The notes under the pieces are model-generated. The model made no database searches. It was not told where the DNA came from and saw only the letters and a list, made by a program, of their open reading frames with translations. A program made the position numbers and the translations under genes. A DNA stretch of 34,259 bases from an uncultured Anaerolineae bacterium (lineage in GTDB: Bacteria; Chloroflexota; Anaerolineae; Anaerolineales; Villigracilaceae), in contig CAINXK010000306.1 of the NCBI GenBank assembly GCA_903854805.1, positions 1 to 34,259 on the forward strand, given 5' to 3'. Below, piece by piece: positions 26,784 through 34,108 of this stretch (position 1 is its first letter; every line of letters begins with the position of its first letter).

Positions 26784-28799
26784 TTATTTATCCAGCAGAG
26801 CTTCGATTTCTTCCTGCTTCTTAAACTGGCTCATATAGAGATCGAAGTAAAAACCTTTTTGTGCGAGCAGTTCAGCATGCTTGCCACGTTCGATAATCTC
26901 GCCATCCTTCAAGACCAGAATAACATCCGCGTTGCGAATGGTGCTCAGGCGGTGGGCAATCACAAAACTGGTGCGCCCTTTGAGCAGTTTTTCCAAGGCT
27001 TTTTGGATCAGGCGTTCTGTACGGGTGTCGACACTGGAAGTGGCTTCGTCCAAGATCAGGATTTTTGGGCTGGCCAATGCAGCGCGGGCGATGGAAAGCA
27101 GCTGGCGCTGCCCCTGGCTGAGACCAGAACCACGCTCGCCAAGTACGGTCTGAAGTTTTTCTGGCAGCCGGTCGATAAAGCTATCGGCATGAGCCAGCTC
27201 AATGGCCGCGCGAATTTCAGCTTCACTGGCATCCGGCTTGCCAAAGCGCACATTATCCATGACAGAGGCGCTAAACAGGAAGGTATCCTGCAAAACAATG
27301 CCGATCTGCCGTCGCAAAGATTCAGCAGTTACATCGCGCACATCAATACCGTCGATACTGACGGCGCCACCCGTCACATCATAAAAGCGCGGAATCAGAT
27401 TGATGATGGTGGTTTTACCGGCTCCGGTCGGTCCAACAATTGCAATTGTCTGACCGGGCTCAGCAATAAAATTCACACCCTTTAGCACGGGTTCACCCGG
27501 CTTGTATTCAGCAGTCACATCCCTGAACTCAACCCGGCCAGAAATTGATTTCATCGTCTGGGCTTCCGGGGCGTCAACAATGGCCGGTATGACATCCATC
27601 AGGTTGAAAATTCGTTCTGCTCCGGCAATGGCGCTCTGAATATTGCCCCACAAGACTGAAATCTGTTGGATGGGTTGGTTGAAGCGCTGCACATAGGCCA
27701 GAAAAGTGATGACCAGGCCCAGGGAAACAGCAGTGCCAAACAAATTCGCGCCATTTAACAGAGCCAAACCGCCCGCCCCAACAACGATCGCCAGAGCCAG
27801 GTAACCAAAAGCTTCAAGCACGGGCGCCAGGGCAGCCGTGAAGGTCACAGCGCGCACATTGGCGTCACGATTAGCAGCATTGGTGATCCGAAAATTCTCG
27901 ATATTCTCTTCTGCACGGTTGAAAGCCTGAGCTTCACGCACAGCTGAGATGCTTTCTTGCAGGCTGGCATTGACCGAGCCCATTTCCTGGCGACTTTTGC
28001 GGAAGGCCTTGCGGGCCTGGTCAGAGAAATAAAGCGTGGCAACCACCATCAGCGGGGTAACCGCCATGCTGAGCAGCGCAAATGGAATGTTCTTGCTCAA
28101 CATATTATAGGAAATCCAGACCAGGAGCAGCACCCCACTGGCCACGTTGACCAGCGCAAAACTGATGGCCTGGTTAATGGTTTCGGTATCATTGGTAATA
28201 CGGCTCATCAAGTCACCGGCTTCGTGTTCGGCGTAATAACCGATTGGCAAACGATGCAGGTGTTCAAAGACTTCGGTACGCAGCGAACGCAGCACGTGCT
28301 GACCGGCCCATGTCATGGAGAAAAAAGTCATACCGGTCAGAATTGAGCCCAGCACATACAGGACAATGATCAGCAGAATCATGCGCAGCAGGCCAGCCAG
28401 GCGCTCATCGTTAGTCTCTGTGCCATCCGTTTTTGGAGCAGCCAGGCCGCCCAGGGCAAAAACATTTTTGATGATCGTCTGGGTGATGCCATCGGGCTGT
28501 TTATCAGCAGACAGCCAACAGTTGGAGCCCGGGCTGCTTTGTTCGGCAGCTGCGCCGGGGAAGCTGAAACCAGCCGAGGCCGCCGCCGGGGAAAGATAGC
28601 AATCCACCAGCTGGCCGGTCAGTTCAGGGTTGGTAACCTGAGCCCAGGTTGAAATGATGACAAAGATTACAGCCATCAAGAGGGCTAACCAGAAAGGCGC
28701 AAAATGTTTTGCCAGGCGCCCAAGCGTCTGGCTGGCGCTTTTGGGTTTGGATGTTTCTTGGTCAAGCAGGCCGCCGTGGCGACCGGGTCCACCCATCAT
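26784..28799 (-). CDS. ABC exporter half-transporter B (catalytically complete subunit)
   Basis: Fused membrane-ATPase subunit (671 aa) of a type IV (ABCB-like) exporter. The membrane domain covers about residues 30-380, with an unusual Ala/Ser/Pro-rich extracytoplasmic insert (about 65-115, containing two Cys) between the first two helices. The ATPase domain has Walker A GPTGAGKTT, Q-loop VLQD, Walker B ILILDEATSS with catalytic E585, and H-loop H616 (IAHRLS). Its signature reads LSQGQ rather than LSGGQ. Together with subunit A this fits the heterodimeric exporter pattern of TM287/288 and BmrCD. GGAG precedes the ATG by about 8 nt. It is the last gene of the marR operon, 24 bp after subunit A. 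The substrate is unknown; a drug, lipid or peptide are all possible. Confidence 0.95.
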   Translation of the reverse strand: MMGGPGRHGGLLDQETSKPKSASQTLGRLAKHFAPFWLALLMAVIFVIISTWAQVTNPELTGQLVDCYLSPAAASAGFSFPGAAAEQSSPGSNCWLSADKQPDGITQTIIKNVFALGGLAAPKTDGTETNDERLAGLLRMILLIIVLYVLGSILTGMTFFSMTWAGQHVLRSLRTEVFEHLHRLPIGYYAEHEAGDLMSRITNDTETINQAISFALVNVASGVLLLVWISYNMLSKNIPFALLSMAVTPLMVVATLYFSDQARKAFRKSRQEMGSVNASLQESISAVREAQAFNRAEENIENFRITNAANRDANVRAVTFTAALAPVLEAFGYLALAIVVGAGGLALLNGANLFGTAVSLGLVITFLAYVQRFNQPIQQISVLWGNIQSAIAGAERIFNLMDVIPAIVDAPEAQTMKSISGRVEFRDVTAEYKPGEPVLKGVNFIAEPGQTIAIVGPTGAGKTTIINLIPRFYDVTGGAVSIDGIDVRDVTAESLRRQIGIVLQDTFLFSASVMDNVRFGKPDASEAEIRAAIELAHADSFIDRLPEKLQTVLGERGSGLSQGQRQLLSIARAALASPKILILDEATSSVDTRTERLIQKALEKLLKGRTSFVIAHRLSTIRNADVILVLKDGEIIERGKHAELLAQKGFYFDLYMSQFKKQEEIEALLDK

Positions 28800-28823
28800 A
28801 GGAATTACTCCAATCTCACTTAC

Positions 28824-30767
28824 TTATGCGTGTTGTGTTTCGCCGAGCAGCTGGGACGTATAAATCTCGGCGTAAATTTCGTTATCTTCGAGTAGATCGG
28901 CATGTTTTCCGATTGCCACCACGCGACCTTTATCGAGCACGATAATCTGGTCAGCATTCATGACCGTACTGATGCGCTGAGCAATCACAAAGGAAGTACG
29001 GTCCTTCATCAACCGGTCAAGCGCGGTCTGGATGATAGCTTCTGTGCCAAGATCAACACTGGAAGTTGAATCATCCAGGATAAGAATTCGCGGATTCAAG
29101 AGCAGCGCGCGAGCAATGGCAACACGCTGTTTCTGCCCACCCGAAAGTGTAGTGCCTCGTTCCCCCACAGGGGTGGCGTAGCCTTCGGGAAAGGCCATAA
29201 TAAAATCATGCGCTGCTGCCGCCTGGGCCGCAGCCATGATCTCTTCATCACTGGCATCTGGCTTTCCAAAAGCAATGTTGTCGCGGATACTGCCAGAGAA
29301 CAGGGTCGTTTCCTGCAGTACAACCCCGATCTGGGCGCGCAGAGATTCAAGTTTCACATCGCGCAGATCATGCCCATCAATGGTAATTCGCCCTTCGGTG
29401 GGATCATAAAAGCGCGGCAGCAGATTAATAATGGAAGTTTTACCAGAACCTGTGGCGCCTAAAAGGGCTATGGTCTGCCCTGGTTTGGCCTCAAAACTGA
29501 CCTTATCCAGAACCGGATCACCTCCACCAATATATCGGAAAGTGACATTTTCAAAATTGATATTTCCAGTCACAGCCGGCAGCCCAATCGCTTCAGACTT
29601 ATCGATCACGTCAGATTTGGCGTCCAAGATTTCAAAAATACGGGTGGCTGAGGCGGCGGCCTGTCCGAACTGGGTGATAATGAAACCCAGCTGGGCAACC
29701 GGGAAAAAGATGTACATCAGATACATGCTGAACTCTTGCCACTCACCAAGTGTGAGCGTACCCAGGATGATTTGCCGGCCTCCGACATAGAGCATGGACG
29801 CCTGACCCAGGTTGGCGATTAGAAAGACCAGCGGCATGAGGAAGGTGAAGAGGCGCGCAATCACGATCTGTTGCGCCATCAAGTCATCAGCTGCGATGCG
29901 AAATTTAGCTTCTTCACTTTTTTCGCGGGTGAAAGCCTTGATGACCTTGATACCTGCCAGATTTTCCTGCAGGATGGTGTTCAACGCCGAAAGTTTTTGC
30001 TGAACCTTTGAGAAAAGCGGCTGGCTGATGGTACCGAAAAAGATAAAAAGTACCAGCGCCACCGGTAGGATCCAGATCGTGGCCAGTGCCAACTGTGAAT
30101 TGGTGGAAAACAGGATGATCAGGGTGGCGGTCAACAGCACAATGGCACCGACGAGCTGCAGCAAACCCTGCCCAAGAAATAGACGCAGTTTTTCAACGTC
30201 ATCGGTGGCGCGGATCATCAACTGCCCGGTCTGATTCTGATCGTGATATGAAAAAGACAGGCGCTGGATCTTGGCATACAGATCATTGCGCAGGTCAAAA
30301 GCAACCGCCTGGGAATTTTTCTCAGCCCAGTAGGCCTGCAGAAAAGCAAAAAGACCACGCAAAATTGCAAAACCAACAATCAGCAACCCGGCCTGAATTA
30401 ACTGGGCCGGCGCGTTGGTCTTATCCGCTGTCAGTTGGGCAACGAGCTGATCTTTGGTCCAGGAAACGTCGAGTTTTAGAAATTCCAGGATCTTCGGCAA
30501 GGCCATGGACATCACCGCGGCAGGGATCTTATCGAGTGATTCGAGCACCTTGGTGGCAATCACACCGCTCGTGACCGCATCAATGATGCTGCGGATCAGG
30601 TGCGGGACAGCTAGCTGAGAGAGCGTTGCGACAATCAGGAAAATATAGGGCAGGGAAGCCTGACCGCGATAATTCCACAGGTAGTGCGATGCTCGTCCGA
30701 TTACATTGCCCTGAGAGGCCATAGATTGGCGCGGGGCGCGCCGTGACATACTTTTAGAGGCTTGCAC
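28824..30767 (-). CDS. ABC exporter half-transporter A (degenerate-site subunit)
   Basis: Fused membrane-ATPase subunit (647 aa), partner of subunit B. The six-helix membrane domain spans about residues 35-370, with a long polar loop after the first helix (about 70-125). The ATPase domain has Walker A GATGSGKTS and Q-loop VLQE. The catalytic glutamate after Walker B is replaced by aspartate (ILILDDSTSS, D566) and the H-loop histidine by glutamine (IAQRIS, Q597). Its signature LSGGQKQR is canonical, so it completes the active site of subunit B while its own site is degenerate. It starts at GTG (30767) with AAAGGA 7-8 nt upstream; the internal ATG (residue 7) has no ribosome site. It is the third gene of the operon, 25 bp after the SDR gene. 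Confidence 0.95.
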   Translation of the reverse strand: MQASKSMSRRAPRQSMASQGNVIGRASHYLWNYRGQASLPYIFLIVATLSQLAVPHLIRSIIDAVTSGVIATKVLESLDKIPAAVMSMALPKILEFLKLDVSWTKDQLVAQLTADKTNAPAQLIQAGLLIVGFAILRGLFAFLQAYWAEKNSQAVAFDLRNDLYAKIQRLSFSYHDQNQTGQLMIRATDDVEKLRLFLGQGLLQLVGAIVLLTATLIILFSTNSQLALATIWILPVALVLFIFFGTISQPLFSKVQQKLSALNTILQENLAGIKVIKAFTREKSEEAKFRIAADDLMAQQIVIARLFTFLMPLVFLIANLGQASMLYVGGRQIILGTLTLGEWQEFSMYLMYIFFPVAQLGFIITQFGQAAASATRIFEILDAKSDVIDKSEAIGLPAVTGNINFENVTFRYIGGGDPVLDKVSFEAKPGQTIALLGATGSGKTSIINLLPRFYDPTEGRITIDGHDLRDVKLESLRAQIGVVLQETTLFSGSIRDNIAFGKPDASDEEIMAAAQAAAAHDFIMAFPEGYATPVGERGTTLSGGQKQRVAIARALLLNPRILILDDSTSSVDLGTEAIIQTALDRLMKDRTSFVIAQRISTVMNADQIIVLDKGRVVAIGKHADLLEDNEIYAEIYTSQLLGETQHA

Positions 30768-30792
30768 AGTCGATTCCTTTCTTACTCAACTT

Positions 30793-31680
30793 CTAATGGT
30801 TTTCTTCAACCAATACGGGCGCCAATTCCATGGCTGGCTCAACAGAAGAGATCGTCAAATCCATCATGTCAAGCGGAGCGCGCACCAGCAAACGCAAACC
30901 AGTGGTAAAAATCCGGCTCAACATGAAACCGGCCGTTAATACCGTCACCATCAGCCCAGATTTGCCATTGGTGGCAGCGGATGCTAACCAGAGCGCTTTT
31001 TGAGCGGGGACGTCGGCATCATTACCCCATAGGGCAGCCACGAAACGAATAACGTTTACCTTGCCTTCATAACCGGCAACCGCATGAACCTGGCTAAGCA
31101 TGTCGGTGCGAACAAGACCGGGGTTGAACCCGAACACGTCCACGCCGCTGCTTTTATATTCAGATGCCAGCGCCTTTGTAAAATTCCGCACCCAGACCTT
31201 GCTGGAACTGTATGCATTCTGGTACTTGATGGCACCACTATCACCTCGCCCAAGCAGGTTAATGAGTTTGCCACTTTTCTGGGGCACAAAATGGCGCATG
31301 GCAATCACTGAACCGTTATAGGTACCCACAATGTTGGTATTAATGACATTGGAAAAGTCACGGGTAGGGATGTGAGCGGTTGGTCCATAGGGCGCGGAAA
31401 GCCCGGCGTTGTTAACCCAGATATCGATACGCCCAAAGGTTTTGATGGCATGTGTGGCAAGCGCTTCCATCTGGACGATATCAGCAACATCACAAGCAAA
31501 ACCCGTCGCCTGGGCGCCATGGGCCCGGAGTAAATCCACCGCCATATCGACCGTCCGCTGGGTGCGCGAGGCAATCACCAGCTTTGCGCCAGCAAGGGCA
31601 TAGGTTTGAGCAATCGCCAACCCCAATCCACGCGAACCACCAGTAACAACGGCAACTTTATCTTTTAAAATTAAAGCCAC
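30793..31680 (-). CDS. Short-chain dehydrogenase/reductase with extended C-terminus
   Basis: A 295-residue NAD(P)-dependent SDR, cytoplasmic or membrane-associated. It has the nucleotide-binding TGGSRGLG (residues 13-20), NNAG (90-93) and the catalytic pair Y157/K161 (YSSSK). At the usual catalytic serine position, 13 residues before Tyr, the sequence has Gly144 (INLLGRGDSG), so proton relay may use S148 or be altered. The C-terminal 60 residues contain an amphipathic/hydrophobic stretch, longer than classical SDRs of about 250 residues. The start is GTG with GGGAGA 7 nt upstream. It lies between the MarR regulator (23 bp gap) and the ABC exporter (25 bp gap), so it may modify or detoxify the compound that is exported; this is inference. 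Confidence 0.9.
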   Translation of the reverse strand: MALILKDKVAVVTGGSRGLGLAIAQTYALAGAKLVIASRTQRTVDMAVDLLRAHGAQATGFACDVADIVQMEALATHAIKTFGRIDIWVNNAGLSAPYGPTAHIPTRDFSNVINTNIVGTYNGSVIAMRHFVPQKSGKLINLLGRGDSGAIKYQNAYSSSKVWVRNFTKALASEYKSSGVDVFGFNPGLVRTDMLSQVHAVAGYEGKVNVIRFVAALWGNDADVPAQKALWLASAATNGKSGLMVTVLTAGFMLSRIFTTGLRLLVRAPLDMMDLTISSVEPAMELAPVLVEENH

Positions 31681-31703
31681 TTTTTTTCTCCCAAGTGAGA
31701 TTT

Positions 31704-32168
31704 CTAAATGTGTTTTTCGGGTTTCTGCATTTCCAGGCGACTGGCAGCTCGAGTAAGGGCCCCGAGCGCAGCCGCCACGGATTCATATTCATCAGGCGTC
31801 AACGCAGCAGTCAGATCATCCACCCAGCTTGAACGCGCCTCAAGACCACTCTCGATCAGTGCCTGGCCCTGTGCAGACAGGGTCAGCAATTTGGCGCGAC
31901 GATCACTGGGATCTTCGGCACGTTCCAATAAACCACTTTGGACTAATTTTTCGACGAGCTGGCTGGCAGCTGCGGCGCTGATATCCATACGATCACTAAT
32001 ATCCGAGACGCCACAGCTGTGCCGGTAATGCAGGTTCATCAGGATGCCAAACTGCGGCATGGAAAGACCGGTTGATTTGACATAGCGCGTCCAAGCACGT
32101 ATGGAGCGAGTGGCAAATACATCCATACCCTGGCGAACGATTTCGGTTAATTGGACTGAATTTATCAT
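31704..32168 (-). CDS. MarR-family transcriptional regulator
   Basis: A 154-residue winged-helix regulator with the MarR layout: an N-terminal dimerisation helix, a recognition region MDISAAAASQLVEKLVQSGLLERAEDPSDRRAK (helix-turn-helix plus wing with the family DRR motif) and C-terminal dimerisation helices. It probably represses its own operon and releases DNA on binding a small, often aromatic, compound. It is first in the operon marR - SDR - ABC A - ABC B, all spaced 23-25 bp apart. A strong promoter and a direct repeat lie just upstream, one repeat copy touching the start codon, consistent with autoregulation. GCAGG lies about 7 nt before the ATG. Confidence 0.95.
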   Translation of the reverse strand: MINSVQLTEIVRQGMDVFATRSIRAWTRYVKSTGLSMPQFGILMNLHYRHSCGVSDISDRMDISAAAASQLVEKLVQSGLLERAEDPSDRRAKLLTLSAQGQALIESGLEARSSWVDDLTAALTPDEYESVAAALGALTRAASRLEMQKPEKHI

Positions 32169-32193
32169 AGTTAAGCCTGCCTATTAGTTAAGC
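32168..32193 (-). promoter_or_regulatory. Direct repeat in the marR leader, possible operator
   Basis: Two copies of TAGTTAAGC (as read on the plus strand, 32168-32176 and 32185-32193), 17 bp apart, lie between the predicted transcription start and the marR ATG. MarR proteins more often bind inverted repeats, so this is a candidate site only. Confidence 0.4.
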
Positions 32194-32200
32194 GCACTGA

Positions 32201-32229
32201 AATATATACCCCGGAAAAGCATTTGTCAA
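32201..32229 (-). promoter_or_regulatory. Promoter of the marR-SDR-ABC operon
   Basis: Minus strand: perfect TTGACA (32224-32229), 17-bp spacer, TATATT (32201-32206). It is the best sigma-70-type promoter in the window, with a predicted start near 32194, about 26 nt before the marR ATG. Confidence 0.75.
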
Positions 32230-32321
32230 GCTAGAAAACACTGTCGGCAGAAACTCTAACGGGAATCAAATAATATAGCGCCGAGACCAAAAAATATCCA
32301 GCCCTTACGATCCAAAACTGA

Positions 32322-33098
32322 TCACTGCGCGGTGTTGCCACCGTCCACCAGCAGCAGATGCCCGGTAACAAAAGAAGAATCGGCTGAAGCCAGAAATAGC
32401 ACCGCCCGCGCGATTTCTTCCGGATAACCAAAACGCTTCATCGGCAGGTAGGCGGCTGATTCTGCTTTGGCTTCTTCCAAAGTTACCGCGTCTGAATGCT
32501 CGAAGTAACCCTTCTCCAACCAGCGCTCCACCAGGGTATCGCCAGGACAAACAGCATTGACACGAATATTCTCGGCGGCGTGATCAAGTGCCATGCTTTT
32601 GGTCATTTGGGCAACAGCACCTTTGCTGACCGCATAGGGAAGCGCACCTTTGCCACCCACGACTGCCCAATCAGAGGCGTTGTTTACAATCGTGCCACCG
32701 CCTACCTTGCGCAATTCCGGGATAACCAGACGGCACATTTGCCAGACAGCCGTTACATTTAAGGCCAGGGTTTGGGTCCAATCCTCATCGGTAGTGGTCT
32801 CGGCTGTGCCCTTGGTAACGATGCCGGCATTGTTAAACAGGACGTCAATTCGTCCAAAAGTTTGCAGGCAAGACGCGACCAGGTGCGCAGATTGCTCAAC
32901 CTTGGTGTGGTCTGTCTCAACGAATAGAGCCTGACCTCCACGCTCCCGTATCTGGGTCTCAAGATCCAGGCCCAGCTGGGCACGCCTGCCACTAAAGACA
33001 ACCTGCGCGCCTTCGTCAGCAAAGAGCATTACGCTTGCCTTGCCGATACCGCTGGTCCCACCAGTCACAATTGCCACTTTGCCAGAAAGTTTGCCCAT
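32322..33098 (-). CDS. Classical short-chain dehydrogenase/reductase
   Basis: A 258-residue SDR with a complete active site: TGGTSGIG (residues 12-19), NNAG (89-92), S142 (NNASDW), Y155 and K159 (YAVSK), and C-terminal LLLVDGGNTAQ. It would oxidise or reduce an alcohol/ketone substrate with NAD(P); the C-terminal half resembles glucose-1-dehydrogenase-like SDRs, but substrate cannot be called. The ATG at 33098 is chosen because GGGAGG lies just upstream; an in-frame TTG at 33110 falls inside that ribosome site. It is 153 bp upstream of the marR operon on the same strand with a separate promoter between them, so it is probably a separate unit. No terminator hairpin is obvious after it. Confidence 0.93.
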   Translation of the reverse strand: MGKLSGKVAIVTGGTSGIGKASVMLFADEGAQVVFSGRRAQLGLDLETQIRERGGQALFVETDHTKVEQSAHLVASCLQTFGRIDVLFNNAGIVTKGTAETTTDEDWTQTLALNVTAVWQMCRLVIPELRKVGGGTIVNNASDWAVVGGKGALPYAVSKGAVAQMTKSMALDHAAENIRVNAVCPGDTLVERWLEKGYFEHSDAVTLEEAKAESAAYLPMKRFGYPEEIARAVLFLASADSSFVTGHLLLVDGGNTAQ

Positions 33099-33169
33099 AA
33101 CACCTCCCAAAAGAATACAAGTGCGTAATTTGCAGAAATTGCTGATTTACCCAAAGACTCACACAAAAC

Positions 33170-33183
33170 AATACGTCTGTATT
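33170..33183. promoter_or_regulatory. Small palindrome upstream of the SDR gene
   Basis: AATAC-GTCT-GTATT, about 70 bp before the SDR start codon, is of the size and shape of a TetR-type operator. A second inverted repeat, TCTGTAA-5 nt-TTACAGA, lies at 33353-33371. Both are short and could be chance. Confidence 0.25.
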
Positions 33184-33414
33184 TTGACAATCTTAAATTA
33201 CTGGCAGTATTTGCTCACGCATACCCAGGTCTCGCTCTGAACCATCACAACCAGTGCCTGCCGATGAACGAAAAACCAGGGTTTGCTGAATGTGAATAAA
33301 TACGCGCGTAATGTTCAAAACGAATGCGATATCAGCTCGCATTTTTCGCATTTCTGTAAATCTGTTACAGACCAGTACACCAGAGCGGATAGTTCTTTCA
33401 GAAACAGCGCATGG

Positions 33415-33463
33415 CAATAAAAATGCCGCTGACTAGAGTGAGGGGGGCACTCTAATCAACGGC
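33415..33463 (-). terminator. Orphan minus-strand intrinsic terminator
   Basis: On the minus strand a 16-bp stem (33463-33448 with 33440-33425; two G-U wobbles that would be A-C mismatches on the plus strand) with a CCCCCCT loop is followed by ATTTTTATT. No minus-strand protein gene lies upstream of it within the window. Confidence 0.7.
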
Positions 33464-33498
33464 TTCTCTATTTTCAACGATAGTCCGGAAATTGTCAA

Positions 33499-33531
33499 GG
33501 GCATTGACAGGGCATTGACAGGGCATTGACA
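33499..33531. repeat. Three tandem copies of an 11-bp unit
   Basis: GGGCATTGACA occurs three times head to tail (33499-33509, 33510-33520, 33521-33531) with no mismatch. Each unit contains TTGACA, identical to a -35 box, and the period is one DNA helical turn. No good -10 box follows at 16-18 bp. Confidence 0.9.
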
Positions 33532-33585
33532 GATCGACAGGTTCAAAAACACATCGGGGAAGTATTAAAACATCAAAACGTAAAA

Positions 33586-33620
33586 TAAAATGCCTCCACA
33601 AGGAGGCATCTCAATTTTTC
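33586..33620. terminator. Bidirectional terminator-like hairpin
   Basis: ATGCCTCC - ACAA - GGAGGCAT (33590-33609) has TCTCAATTTTT on its plus-strand 3' side and TTTTATTTTA on its minus-strand 3' side, so it could terminate transcription in both directions. Confidence 0.6.
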
Positions 33621-33671
33621 CGAACAAAGTTTGTTTCAATCACTTAATACCGAAATTCTAACTCGATACAT

Positions 33672-33848
33672 AAAAAGCGAGGAGGGTTTTCCCCGGCGGC
33701 ATTTCCCCTGTAATACCGCCCCGGCACTTACAAACACTTTAAGGAAAACCCTCCCCAAACAACATCCCCGAACATTGTTTAGATTTCGCTACCCCCCGAA
33801 CGGTGTGTCAGCTTATGCATCTGACCGGGCAAACCGCTCGTAAGATTG
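33672..33848 (-). ncRNA. Candidate structured non-coding RNA
   Basis: On the minus strand, a promoter-like pair at 33855-33882 would start a transcript of about 175 nt. It could fold into: a GTCAG/CTGAC hairpin (33807-33825); a short AAACAA/TTGTTT hairpin (33757-33780); and a long 3' structure closed by a perfect 12-bp GGAGGGTTTTCC / GGAAAACCCTCC stem (33743-33754 with 33681-33692). This encloses a 9-bp GGCGGTATT / AATGCCGCC stem whose one non-Watson-Crick pair is G-U only on the minus strand. TTTTT (33676-33672) follows 4 nt later, as in a terminator. No known RNA family is recognised. A decayed mobile-element end is the main alternative. Confidence 0.3.
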
Positions 33849-33854
33849 ATAAGC

Positions 33855-33882
33855 TTATTATGCCAGTATCGCCCATGTTCAA
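33855..33882 (-). promoter_or_regulatory. Putative promoter for the candidate minus-strand RNA
   Basis: TTGAAC (33877-33882), 16-bp spacer, TAATAA (33855-33860) on the minus strand. The region is AT-rich, so chance matches are likely. Confidence 0.3.
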
Positions 33883-34041
33883 CAATAGACACGCAATTAA
33901 TTTATCTAGACAATTGTACTAATTACAGCCAGATGCATAAATTTCACCTACCTGGCTCCAGCATAGCAAAAAGTAAAACGGCAGTTATCGCTTTTGTAAG
34001 TACGCCAGGGTTGAAAGCGCTTGAATATATTTTGGTAACCA

Positions 34042-34069
34042 TTGAAAAAAACGCAAGATAAGGTAGAAT
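34042..34069 (+). promoter_or_regulatory. Promoter of the methyltransferase gene
   Basis: TTGAAA (34042-34047), 16-bp spacer, TAGAAT (34064-34069). The predicted start is near 34076, about 33 nt before the ATG. Confidence 0.6.
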
Positions 34070-34108
34070 CAAAATAGATCAACACATTCTTAAAGGAGCC
34101 AACCTACC

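Noticed and set aside
33323..33346. AATGCGA / TCGCATT stem followed by TTT as a plus-strand terminator
   Set aside because: The 7-bp AT-rich stem and short T-run are weak and no plus-strand gene ends nearby; it was kept out of the feature list.
33631..34061. Two plus-strand frames of about 70 codons in the last intergenic gap
   Set aside because: They have no ribosome sites or recognisable motifs, and they run through inverted repeats better explained as non-coding structure.
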